Below are positions 1 through 7,164 of a stretch of DNA of 7,938 bases, piece by piece; the stretch's first letter is position 1; every line of letters starts with the position of its first letter. The notes below the pieces were generated by a model. The model searched no databases. It saw only the letters and a program-made list of their open reading frames with translations, and was not told the DNA's origin. The position numbers were made by a program, and so were the translations under genes. The stretch is taken from NCBI GenBank assembly GCA_017429885.1, contig JAFROA010000445.1, forward strand, positions 1-7,938, in the 5' to 3' direction. The stretch comes from Bacteroidales bacterium. Lineage in GTDB: Bacteria; Bacteroidota; Bacteroidia; Bacteroidales; UBA932.

Positions 1-807
<807 letters not shown>

Positions 808-822
808 CTAATTAGTTCAGTG

Positions 823-2145
823 TTATTCAACTATGGTTCCTAGCAAAGTCGCGGAGGTGCAGTCGGCTATCCTCACTTGGACATAATCGCCGGCCTTGTG
901 GCCTAAACCAGGAAATACGCACATCTTGTCACTGCCGGTCCGGCCGCAAAGCTCTTCAGGATTTCTTTTGGAAGGCCCTTCAACAAGAACCTCAAAAGTT
1001 TTCCCTATATCGGAGCGATTGCTCTCAAGGCTCAGCTGGTTTTGCAGCTCTATGATCTCGTTAAGCCTGCGGGTCTTCACCTCTTGGGGAACATCGTCAG
1101 GGTAGTGTCTGGCAGCTATGGTGCCTGGCCTTTCTGAGTAACAGAACATGTAGGCGTAATCGAAGGCAACCTCCTTGAAAAGCGACAGTGTGGCTTGGTG
1201 ATCCTCCTCAGTCTCGGAGCAGAATCCCGCGATCACATCAGTCGTGATGCCGCACCCCGGAAGAATCTCCCGTATCTTCCTGACACGATCCAAGTACCAC
1301 TCCCTAGTGTAGCGTCGTCTCATTTTCTCTAGCATTCTATCGCTGCCGGATTGGACAGGAAGGTGAATATGATCGCAGATGTTGTCATGGCGAGCCATGG
1401 TCTGGATAAGCTTGTCACTGATGTCCTTAGGATGATTGGTGGCGAAACGGACCCTAAGGGAAGGATCGATCAAGGCGACCGACTCCAGAAGATCGGGGAA
1501 GTCCACCTGCCTCTGGCCATCTGTCCAAAGATAGGAGTCCACATTCTGGCCAAGCAGCGTGATCTCTTTGTACCCTCTAGAGAACACTTCTCTCGCCTCT
1601 GAGAGAATGGTCTCAGGATCCCTGCTCCTCTCAGCGCCACGGGTGTATGGCACCACACAATACGAGCAGACATTGTTGCATCCCCTCATAATCGAGATGA
1701 ATGCGGAGACGCCGTTTTTGTCTGTCCTGACAGGGACTATGTCGGCGTATGTTTCCTCCCTTGAGAGAAGGACATTGATGGCCGGGTTACCTGGAGTGAT
1801 CTCCTTGATCATGTCAGGTATTGTCCTGTACGTGTCTGGCCCGGCCACGAGGTCGACTTTGCCAGTCTTGGTGAGCTCTTCCTTGAGTCTCTCAGCCATG
1901 CATCCGACTATTCCGACAATCACTCCCGGATTTGATTCTTTCATCTTGCGGAACACCTCGATGCGTCCCCATATCCTCTGTTCGGCGTTGTCTCGCACTG
2001 AACAGGTGTTGGCAAGAATGATGTCAGCATCTTCCATGACTGTCGTACGCTCATAGCCTTCCTTCCTCATGATTGAGAAGATGACCTCCGAGTCAACGAC
2101 GTTCATCTGACATCCGTATGTCTCGATATAGATTTTCTTATTCAT
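823..2145 (-). CDS. miaB: tRNA-2-methylthio-N6-dimethylallyladenosine synthase MiaB
   Basis: Radical-SAM methylthiotransferase that turns i6A37 into ms2i6A37 in tRNAs reading UNN codons. The 440 residues match the family length. Domain order: N-terminal UPF0004/MTTase domain with the three auxiliary-cluster cysteines C12 (TYGCQMN), C48 (NTCSVR) and C82 (GCMAERL); radical-SAM core with C156-x3-C160-x2-C163 in RGCNNVCSYCVVPYTRG; C-terminal TRAM RNA-binding domain from about residue 377 to the end. The TYGCQMN and NTCSVR forms point to MiaB rather than the paralogues MtaB or RimO. The start at 2145 gives the usual short N-terminus before YGCQMN, and a TATCTTTG -7 box lies 16 bp upstream. Its promoter region is shared divergently with the lipoprotein operon; glpK follows downstream on the same strand. 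No damage is seen. Confidence 0.97.
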   Translation of the reverse strand: MNKKIYIETYGCQMNVVDSEVIFSIMRKEGYERTTVMEDADIILANTCSVRDNAEQRIWGRIEVFRKMKESNPGVIVGIVGCMAERLKEELTKTGKVDLVAGPDTYRTIPDMIKEITPGNPAINVLLSREETYADIVPVRTDKNGVSAFISIMRGCNNVCSYCVVPYTRGAERSRDPETILSEAREVFSRGYKEITLLGQNVDSYLWTDGQRQVDFPDLLESVALIDPSLRVRFATNHPKDISDKLIQTMARHDNICDHIHLPVQSGSDRMLEKMRRRYTREWYLDRVRKIREILPGCGITTDVIAGFCSETEEDHQATLSLFKEVAFDYAYMFCYSERPGTIAARHYPDDVPQEVKTRRLNEIIELQNQLSLESNRSDIGKTFEVLVEGPSKRNPEELCGRTGSDKMCVFPGLGHKAGDYVQVRIADCTSATLLGTIVE

Positions 2146-2161
2146 GTCAATGCTATATGTA

Positions 2162-2169
2162 CAAAGATA
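2162..2169 (-). promoter_or_regulatory. Predicted Bacteroidota -7 box for miaB
   Basis: On the minus strand this reads TATCTTTG, a full match to the Bacteroidota TAnnTTTG -7 element. It would start transcription near 2157 and leave a leader of roughly 12 nt before the miaB ATG at 2145. No TTTG/TTG is seen at the expected -33 spacing, so the call rests on the -7 box and its position. Confidence 0.55.
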
Positions 2170-2175
2170 TGGAAT

Positions 2176-2207
2176 TTTCAGCTAATAAGTATTTTTTCCT
2201 ATATTTG
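2176..2207 (+). promoter_or_regulatory. Predicted promoter of the lipoprotein-SPOR-rpoN operon
   Basis: TATATTTG at 2200-2207 matches TAnnTTTG perfectly. TTTC at 2176-2179 is a 3-of-4 match to the -33 TTTG, at 20 nt spacing. The predicted transcription start is near 2212, about 20 nt before the ATG at 2232. It faces away from the miaB -7 box 30 bp to the left, so the two promoters are back to back within the 86-bp gap. Confidence 0.55.
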
Positions 2208-2231
2208 TGGAACGTGAATAGTATTCCGGAC

Positions 2232-2717
2232 ATGAGGAAACACTTGTCTCATATTTTATTAACCCTTCTGGCTGCCGCCATGTCACTCATGATTTGCGGG
2301 TGTGGGAGCATCGAGAAGGTTAAGGATATTAAAGTGACATCCGTGGGGGTGGAGTCATATTCTTTCAGCGGTTTGCGCACAATCAACGCTGTTCTCGCTT
2401 TGGGTATCGACAATCCCACTTTCGCTTTCAAGGTCACTGACCTGAACGGCATACTCAAATACAAAGGCGAGGATTTCGCTTTTTTTACCGCTGACACCAT
2501 CAAGGTCGACAAGAAATGCAGCAAGGTCTATGACCTGCCATGCTCAGCGACATTGAGCGAGGGAGTGAGCCTCAGGAAAGCTTTGCAGATTGCCCAGGGC
2601 AATTCTTTGGAAGGCTTCACAACTGATTTGGAGGCGAAGGTCAAGCTTAAGAGCGGCGCCGGCACCACCTTGAAGTTCAAGGATCTGGATCTTAAACAAA
2701 TGGCAGAGGGGAAATGA
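2232..2717 (+). CDS. LEA14-like (WHy-type) lipoprotein
   Basis: Predicted envelope lipoprotein of 161 residues. A hydrophobic signal segment (about residues 5-21) ends in the lipobox I-C-G-C, with C24 the likely lipidated cysteine. The mature part resembles the LEA type 2 / WHy beta-sandwich: a strand ending in an NP motif (LGIDNPTFAFKV), then LNGILKYKGEDFAFF and a charged C-terminus rich in lysine. Such domains are small Ig-like folds of uncertain function in bacteria. I chose the ATG at 2232 because the in-frame ATG at 2118 overlaps miaB, lies upstream of the predicted promoter and would bury the signal peptide. The stop overlaps the next ATG (ATGA), so translation is probably coupled to the SPOR gene. 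Family assignment is moderately sure; lipoprotein status is well supported; no specific role can be given. Confidence 0.85.
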   Translation: MRKHLSHILLTLLAAAMSLMICGCGSIEKVKDIKVTSVGVESYSFSGLRTINAVLALGIDNPTFAFKVTDLNGILKYKGEDFAFFTADTIKVDKKCSKVYDLPCSATLSEGVSLRKALQIAQGNSLEGFTTDLEAKVKLKSGAGTTLKFKDLDLKQMAEGK

Positions 2718-3202
2718 GAAGATTTTTAGTTTTAATATTCACCATGGCCTTGAGCCTTGGCCTGTCTATAGGAGCGGGAGCTCAGGAATCGGGTGTGACC
2801 TCCCTTGCTCCAGCCGTGGACTCGACGCTTCTCGGAAAAAGCATTTTCAATTTGCTTCCTAATGTCACTGTCCATCAGTCGGAAGCCATACTAGCATCGA
2901 TGAACCGTCAGATATCCTCCAACTCTTCGAGGAGACTATCCGGCTATCGTGTGAGAATATTCAATGACAATAAGCAGAATGCCAGGGGTGCGTCCGAGGC
3001 TGCCATGGGGCGTTTCAAGGGAATGTATCCGGGCATAGCCGCTTACAGGACATATTCAAATCCTTTCTTCAAAGTCACGGTAGGTGATTTCAGGACGAAG
3101 TCGGAGGCAATGCGTCTCCTTCAGCAGGTGAAGGGCTCTTTCCCTTCCGCCTTCATCGTCAAGGAAACCATCAATTATCCCCCGGTGGGATCAATCTTTT
3201 AG
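2714..3202 (+). CDS. Secreted SPOR-domain protein
   Basis: A 162-residue exported protein. The N-terminal signal peptide has an Arg-Arg start, a hydrophobic stretch at residues 4-20 and a likely cleavage after A-G-A at 21-23. A linker with little recognisable similarity covers 24-75. A SPOR domain spans roughly 77-152: GYRVRIFND, a helix, then YRTYSNPFFKVTVGDFRTKSEA and the final VKE strand. SPOR domains bind denuded (stem-peptide-free) glycan strands of septal peptidoglycan, so a periplasmic cell-wall role is likely, though no partner is visible. The gene overlaps the upstream lipoprotein gene by 4 bp and has an AGAGGGG tract (2705-2711) just before its ATG, an unusually Shine-Dalgarno-like site for this window. 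It ends 3 nt before rpoN. Confidence 0.9.
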   Translation: MRRFLVLIFTMALSLGLSIGAGAQESGVTSLAPAVDSTLLGKSIFNLLPNVTVHQSEAILASMNRQISSNSSRRLSGYRVRIFNDNKQNARGASEAAMGRFKGMYPGIAAYRTYSNPFFKVTVGDFRTKSEAMRLLQQVKGSFPSAFIVKETINYPPVGSIF

Positions 3203-3205
3203 GTT

Positions 3206-4618
3206 ATGCTCAAGCAAGGACTCGAACTCAAGCAGACACAGAAGCTTTCCCCACTTCAGATCCAGACCATTAAGCTGATTGAGCTTCCGATTCAGGAGCT
3301 GGAACAGCGGGTAAAGGCCGAATTGGAAGACAATCCTGTCTTGGATGATTCGCCCGCTCCTGAGAAGGAAGACTCTGACGACGAGCCCAGGGATGTCTCT
3401 ATTGACGAGATGGACGCCGATGATCCTATCCCTTCATATAAGTTACGGGTCAATAATTACGGGAAGGATGAACGTCCTCAGTACAACACCTTCTCAGTAA
3501 AGGAAAGCTTTACCCAGAGCCTTCTGGAGCAGCTTGGATTCAGAAACCTTTCGAAGCATGATCATGATGTGGCGGCTTTCATTATCGGTAGTCTTGACGC
3601 CGCTGGTTACCTTCGCAGGGATGTCGACAGCATAGTTGATGACCTGGCCTTCAGGGCCAATATAGAGTCTAGCCCCGAGGAGGTGGAGCGTCTGCTTTCC
3701 TTGATACAGGAGTTTGAGCCGGCAGGGGTCGGTGCCAGAGATTTGAGGGAGTGCCTGCTTCTCCAACTCAAGGCGCAGAACCAGAGCAGGGAAGTCCAAT
3801 TGGCCGAGACTATACTACGGGATTATTTCCAGGAATTCTCCAACAAGCATTTCCAGAAGATCATCTCGAAGCTTGGTCTTTCCGAGGATGAGATGAAGGC
3901 TGTTATCTCAAGGATAGTCAAGTTGAACCCTTCCCCCGGCGGTCAGATTGACGACTCGTACAATGACCAGGCTCAACAGATTGTTCCTGATTTCGTGCTT
4001 GATAATGAGGATGGGGAGATGAGGCTCTCGATGCCCCGGTTCTCTATCCCGGAGATACGTGTGAACAAAAAATACGCTGAGCTTCTCGCTGAGAGCCAAG
4101 GAACGTCGGACCGCCAGCGCAAAGAGGCCGCTACTTTCGTGAAGCAGAAACTGGATTCGGCGAAATGGTTTGTGGAGGCTATCAAACAGCGTCACAACAC
4201 TTTGAAGAGCACGATGGAGGCCATCTTGGAATATCAACATGAGTACTTCATGGATGGGGATGAGTCCCATCTTAAACCCATGGTACTTAAGGATATAGCC
4301 GAGAAGACCGGGTTTGACATCTCGACGATCTCACGTGTTGTCAACAGCAAGTACATAGAGACTCATTTCGGGATTTTCCCTCTCAAGTATTTCTTCTCTG
4401 AAGGCCTTGAGAATCAGGAAGGTGAGGAAGTCTCAACCAGGGAGCTAAAGAAAGCCCTGAAGGATTGCGTAGATTCTGAGGACAAACGCAAGCCTTTGAC
4501 TGACGACCAGCTGGTCGCGGAGATGGGGAAGAAGGGCTACAAAGTGGCTCGCCGTACCATAGCCAAGTACCGCGACCAATTGGATATTCCCAAAGCAAGA
4601 CTCAGAAAAGAGCTATAG
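3206..4618 (+). CDS. rpoN: RNA polymerase sigma-54 factor RpoN
   Basis: Alternative sigma factor that directs RNA polymerase to -24/-12 promoters and needs AAA+ enhancer-binding proteins for open-complex formation. The 470 residues are typical. Region I (about 1-48) shows the LELKQTQKLSPLQIQTIKLI pattern and NPVLDD. A short acidic region II follows (about 48-80, many D/E). The core-binding domain covers roughly 95-300. A helix-turn-helix at about 360-384 (VLKDIAEKTGFDISTISRVV) is followed by YIETHFGIFPLKYFF. The diagnostic RpoN box ARRTIAKYR sits at 448-456 and reads the -24 element. The gene is intact. It starts 3 nt after the SPOR stop with no separate promoter seen, so it is probably the third gene of the lipoprotein operon. 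It ends tail to tail with upp, sharing CTATAG. No enhancer-binding protein or -24/-12 promoter is seen in the window. Confidence 0.98.
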   Translation: MLKQGLELKQTQKLSPLQIQTIKLIELPIQELEQRVKAELEDNPVLDDSPAPEKEDSDDEPRDVSIDEMDADDPIPSYKLRVNNYGKDERPQYNTFSVKESFTQSLLEQLGFRNLSKHDHDVAAFIIGSLDAAGYLRRDVDSIVDDLAFRANIESSPEEVERLLSLIQEFEPAGVGARDLRECLLLQLKAQNQSREVQLAETILRDYFQEFSNKHFQKIISKLGLSEDEMKAVISRIVKLNPSPGGQIDDSYNDQAQQIVPDFVLDNEDGEMRLSMPRFSIPEIRVNKKYAELLAESQGTSDRQRKEAATFVKQKLDSAKWFVEAIKQRHNTLKSTMEAILEYQHEYFMDGDESHLKPMVLKDIAEKTGFDISTISRVVNSKYIETHFGIFPLKYFFSEGLENQEGEEVSTRELKKALKDCVDSEDKRKPLTDDQLVAEMGKKGYKVARRTIAKYRDQLDIPKARLRKEL

Positions 4619-5272
4619 GTTCGCTTTCGATCCGAACGCCAGATCTCCCGCGTCACCGATTCCGGGAATGATATAGGACTGGCTTGTCAACTCCTCGTCA
4701 ATCGCCCCTGTCCATAGGCAGGTGTTCTCCGGAAGACGTTTTTGGAGGTACTCCACTGCATACACACTTGTGACAGGGCTTATGAAGTGGGTGAAAACAG
4801 GTTTACCACCCTGATCAACGAGTTTGTCGTAGGCTATCTCCATCGAAGCTCCAGAGGCTATCATCGAGTCAGCGAGTACCAGGACCTTTCCTGATAGGGC
4901 AGGGCAGGTGCAATACTCGATAGCGATATGGAACTCATCGGCTTTGTCGTATTTCCTGTATGCGGCGATGAAAGCGCTCTCAGCGTTGTCAAAAACATCC
5001 ATGATACCCTTATGAAGCGGGAGCCCTGCGCGCAGGATGGTCGCGGCCACGATTTTTGTGTCCCTGGTGTTGACCATGGCCGTGGCGAGAGGAGTGGTGA
5101 CTTCCTTCTGAGAATAATCCAGGGTCTTGCTCAATTCATAAGCGAAGATGCTCCCTATTCTCTCAAGGTTGAAACGGAAGCGGAGACTGTCTTTCTGGAC
5201 TTTCCTATCACGTATCTGCGCGATGATGTCGCCGAGAGCCGAATTGGTCTCTCCCAGGTTGATAACTTTCAT
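4613..5272 (-). CDS. upp: Uracil phosphoribosyltransferase
   Basis: Cytoplasmic pyrimidine-salvage enzyme: uracil + PRPP to UMP + PPi. The 219 residues fit the family. Visible motifs: VTTPLATA (58-65), the PRPP-contacting region ATILRAGLPLHKG (77-89), AYRKYDK (104-110), the PRPP loop at 135-143 and the uracil-binding YIIPGIGDAGDLAFG (200-214), which is fully conserved. The PRPP loop reads DSMIASGAS where the family norm is DPxLATG(G/A)S, so proline 136 and threonine 140 are both replaced by serine. The rest of the fold is intact, so I expect an active enzyme with perhaps altered kinetics. It is convergent with rpoN (6-bp overlap of stop codons). A strong Bacteroidota promoter lies just upstream, and the gene is probably monocistronic. 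Confidence 0.96.
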   Translation of the reverse strand: MKVINLGETNSALGDIIAQIRDRKVQKDSLRFRFNLERIGSIFAYELSKTLDYSQKEVTTPLATAMVNTRDTKIVAATILRAGLPLHKGIMDVFDNAESAFIAAYRKYDKADEFHIAIEYCTCPALSGKVLVLADSMIASGASMEIAYDKLVDQGGKPVFTHFISPVTSVYAVEYLQKRLPENTCLWTGAIDEELTSQSYIIPGIGDAGDLAFGSKANL

Positions 5273-5298
5273 GGTTTCGAGAGGATGGTTACTGAAAC

Positions 5299-5330
5299 CA
5301 AAAATAAAGATTTATTTCAACTCGCGCAAA
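5299..5330 (-). promoter_or_regulatory. Predicted promoter of upp
   Basis: Read on the minus strand, TTTG (5330-5327) is followed by 20 nt and then TATTTTTG (5306-5299). Both elements match the Bacteroidota -33 TTTG / -7 TAnnTTTG consensus perfectly. The predicted start is near 5293, giving a leader of about 21 nt to the upp ATG at 5272. This is the best promoter match in the window. It lies in the 79-bp gap between the radC stop and the upp start, suggesting upp is transcribed independently of radC. Confidence 0.75.
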
Positions 5331-5351
5331 TATTTCGCCTGCCGTTTCTTG

Positions 5352-6038
5352 TCAGGCCAAATAGATCCTATCGTCAGCGAAGCTGAAGTAGCGGTCGTCG
5401 CAGATGATAATATGATCGAGCAAGGCGATATCGAAAGTCCCGGCGGCGTTCTTCATTCCCGCTGTCTGATCGAGATCCTCTTTCCCTGGCATGGGATTGC
5501 CTGAAGGGTGGTTGTGGACCATGATTATCCCGCAAGCCTTTTTATCCAGAGCTTTTTTTACCACGAGCCTAGGGTCGACCACTGTCGCCGAGAGCCCTCC
5601 TAAACTAATCATCTCCTTGTGAATCAAGTAGTTCGCCCTTGTTAAGAATAATATCCAAAACTCCTCGTGGTCGAGTCCTTTCATGTGGGGAATCATGATC
5701 TTGAACACCATTCCAGGGTCGCATAGCGGAATCTTCTCTAAACCAGGATCTTCAAGACAGCATCTTTTCCCGAGCTCGAAAGCGGCTGCGATGGATGCGT
5801 ACCGGCCTGAACCGATCCCGTCCATTGACATGATTTCATGTGAATCCATTGAGGCGATACCCGAAAGCCGCCCTTGGGCGGCGGAGAGTAGTTTATTGGC
5901 CACGACCAGAACATTGTCTTTCTTGGTCCCCGAGCCGATGAGTATGGCGAGAAGCTCGGCGTTGCTGAGGGCCTGTGGCCCTTTGGAGAACATTTTCTCC
6001 CGCGGACGTTCGTCCGCACATAATTCTTTGATTCTCAT
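5352..6038 (-). CDS. radC: RadC-family JAMM/MPN-domain protein
   Basis: A 228-residue member of the RadC (YicR/YeeS) family. The biochemical role is unsettled: the historical DNA-repair link is not supported in E. coli, and the fold is that of JAMM metalloproteases. N-terminal part: LSNAELLAILIGSGT (24-38) and a helix-hairpin-helix-like MDGIGSGRYASIAAAFELGKR (72-92). The C-terminal JAMM domain begins around 115, with E125/E126 (DHEEFW) and the metal site H175-N-H177-PSG and D188. The family HxH-x7-S-x2-D serine is glycine here (G185, codon GGG at 5486-5484). Length is normal and the frame intact. It lies downstream of the transketolase pair, separated by the structured element, and appears to have its own promoter partly within that element. 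Confidence 0.94.
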   Translation of the reverse strand: MRIKELCADERPREKMFSKGPQALSNAELLAILIGSGTKKDNVLVVANKLLSAAQGRLSGIASMDSHEIMSMDGIGSGRYASIAAAFELGKRCCLEDPGLEKIPLCDPGMVFKIMIPHMKGLDHEEFWILFLTRANYLIHKEMISLGGLSATVVDPRLVVKKALDKKACGIIMVHNHPSGNPMPGKEDLDQTAGMKNAAGTFDIALLDHIIICDDRYFSFADDRIYLA

Positions 6039-6051
6039 AGTTTTGTTTAGT

Positions 6052-6083
6052 TAAATATAATAATCCAAAAAAGGCGCTTCAAT
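6052..6083 (-). promoter_or_regulatory. Predicted promoter of radC
   Basis: On the minus strand, ATTG (6083-6080) precedes TATATTTA (6059-6052) by 20 nt, the same spacing as in the upp promoter. The -7 box differs from TAnnTTTG at one position, and the -33 is a TTG core. The predicted start is near 6047, leaving a leader of about 9 nt. The -33 element lies inside the left arm of the inverted-repeat element (6067-6092). Confidence 0.45.
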
Positions 6084-6193
6084 CCCAGAACCGCCGCTTT
6101 GCGGCCCCACCGCTCGCGGCGCGATGCGCCGCTCCGGTCCCCCCTCTTATCGTGCCGAGGGTGGCAGTGGTTCTGGGACTGAACGCCTTTTTT
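6067..6193. repeat. Large GC-rich structured inverted-repeat element, possible bidirectional terminator
   Basis: The outer arms are 6067-6092 and 6169-6193. They are complementary over 25 positions with one mismatch (A6082 opposite C6179) and one bulge (C6077). Each arm ends in a six-base A or T run, so a transcript from either strand ends the stem in U6. On the minus strand, the direction of the transketolase genes, the mismatch becomes a G-U pair. The 76-nt core is about 75% GC and folds further: gccgc-ttt-gcggc (6093-6105), gcggcgc-gat-gcgccgc (6116-6132, extendable by CCG/CGG at 6110-6112 and 6135-6137) and CCCTC/GAGGG (6142-6146 with 6157-6161). No open reading frame of note is inside. 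It fills most of the gap between the C-terminal transketolase gene and radC and could end transketolase transcription. The overall form resembles dispersed structured repeats, but copy number cannot be seen here. Confidence 0.7.
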
Positions 6194-6201
6194 GTCTTCT
6201 T

Positions 6202-7152
6202 TTATTTGCGCTCGATAATCCTTCGGGCAGCGTCGGCTATACCGTTGGCATCAATCCCATAGGCAGCTAAGAGTTCCGAAGGAGTCCCGCTTTGACCGAA
6301 TGTGTCCTTTCCGTTGACAAACTCGATCGGCTTGGGAGATGTCGATGCCAAGACTCCGGCGACGAGCTCGCCAAGACCACCGGCCATGTTGTGCTCCTCG
6401 GCGACAACCACAGCCCCAGTCTTGATCGCTGAGGCGATGATAGTGGCTTTGTCAAGCGGCTTGATGGTGGCTACGTCAATGACATCCGCGCATATTCCCT
6501 CGGCTTCGAGTGTCTCAGCGGCTTTGAGAGCCTCCCAGACCATATGTCCGGTGGCGACGATAGTCACGTCCTTGCCCTCGTTGAGCACATATGCCTTACC
6601 GATCTCAAACGGCTCATCCGGCATGAAATCAGCCACTTTCGGCCTTCCGAAGCGAAGGTACACAGGACCGTTATACTTGGCGGCGGCGATGGTGGCGTTC
6701 TTGGTCTGGGTCCAGTCGCAGGGATTGATGACCACCATGTCGGGAAGGACGCGCATAAGCGCGATGTCCTCCATTGTCTGATGGGTCGCCCCGTCTTCGC
6801 CCAGGGTGATACCGGCGTGTGAGGAAGCTATCTTCACATTGGCTTTACCGTAGCATACTTCCATCCTGATCTGGTCATATACGCGTCCGGTGACGAACTC
6901 GGCGAAAGAGCCGGCGAAAGGAACAAGCCCAGTCAAGGCCATTCCGGCGGCGGTTCCAATCATATTTGCCTCAGCGATACCGCACTCAAAATACCTGTCG
7001 GGGAACTCGGTGGCGAAAGCGTCCATTTTGAGGGATCCCTTGAGGTCGGCTGTCAGAGCCACGACCTTGGAATCCGCTTTGCCCGCCTGGAGAAGGCCTT
7101 CTCCGAAACCGCTGCGGGTGTCTTTCTTTCCTCTATCTGTATATTTTTTCAT
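6202..7152 (-). CDS. Transketolase, C-terminal subunit (split enzyme)
   Basis: Second half of a two-gene transketolase, which moves C2 ketol units between sugar phosphates in the non-oxidative pentose phosphate pathway. Its 316 residues carry the pyrimidine-binding (PYR) domain (about 10-175), with the ThDP-activating glutamate E61 in GIAEANMIG and GEDGATHQ (118-125), whose H124 matches the substrate-handling histidine of GEDGPTHQ in classical transketolases. The C-terminal transketolase domain follows (about 188-310: VTIVATGHMVWEAL, then AEEHNMAGGLGELV). DXS is less likely because a DXS would be a single long chain. The ATG at 7152 lies 12 bp after the stop of the N-terminal subunit, so the two are almost certainly co-transcribed. 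Stop at 6202, 9 bp before the structured element. Confidence 0.93.
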   Translation of the reverse strand: MKKYTDRGKKDTRSGFGEGLLQAGKADSKVVALTADLKGSLKMDAFATEFPDRYFECGIAEANMIGTAAGMALTGLVPFAGSFAEFVTGRVYDQIRMEVCYGKANVKIASSHAGITLGEDGATHQTMEDIALMRVLPDMVVINPCDWTQTKNATIAAAKYNGPVYLRFGRPKVADFMPDEPFEIGKAYVLNEGKDVTIVATGHMVWEALKAAETLEAEGICADVIDVATIKPLDKATIIASAIKTGAVVVAEEHNMAGGLGELVAGVLASTSPKPIEFVNGKDTFGQSGTPSELLAAYGIDANGIADAARRIIERK

Positions 7153-7164
7153 GATAATCTGATT

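Noticed and set aside
1559..2056. 165-residue plus-strand reading frame inside miaB
   Set aside because: It is antisense to a clearly conserved gene, with low-complexity Ser/Leu/Thr-rich translation, no recognisable domain and no promoter.
2118..2231. Upstream ATG extending the lipoprotein by 38 residues
   Set aside because: It overlaps the miaB start, lies before the predicted promoter and would put the signal peptide 40 residues inside the protein.
6093..6168. tRNA or other cloverleaf RNA gene in the structured core
   Set aside because: There is no T-loop GTTC/anticodon arrangement and no CCA-type acceptor stem; pairing is dominated by very GC-rich self-complementary hairpins.
6060..6195. 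CRISPR array or insertion-sequence remnant
   Set aside because: Only one pair of inverted arms is seen, with no direct repeats, no regular spacers and no transposase fragment or obvious target-site duplication at the edges.
3000..6200. Sigma-54 (-24/-12) promoters near rpoN
   Set aside because: Scanning for TGGCAC-N5-TTGC-like pairs gave only weak partial matches inside coding sequence.
6302..6781. 159-residue plus-strand reading frame opposite the C-terminal transketolase gene
   Set aside because: Shadow frame of a well-conserved coding sequence; the translation shows no domain and no start signals.
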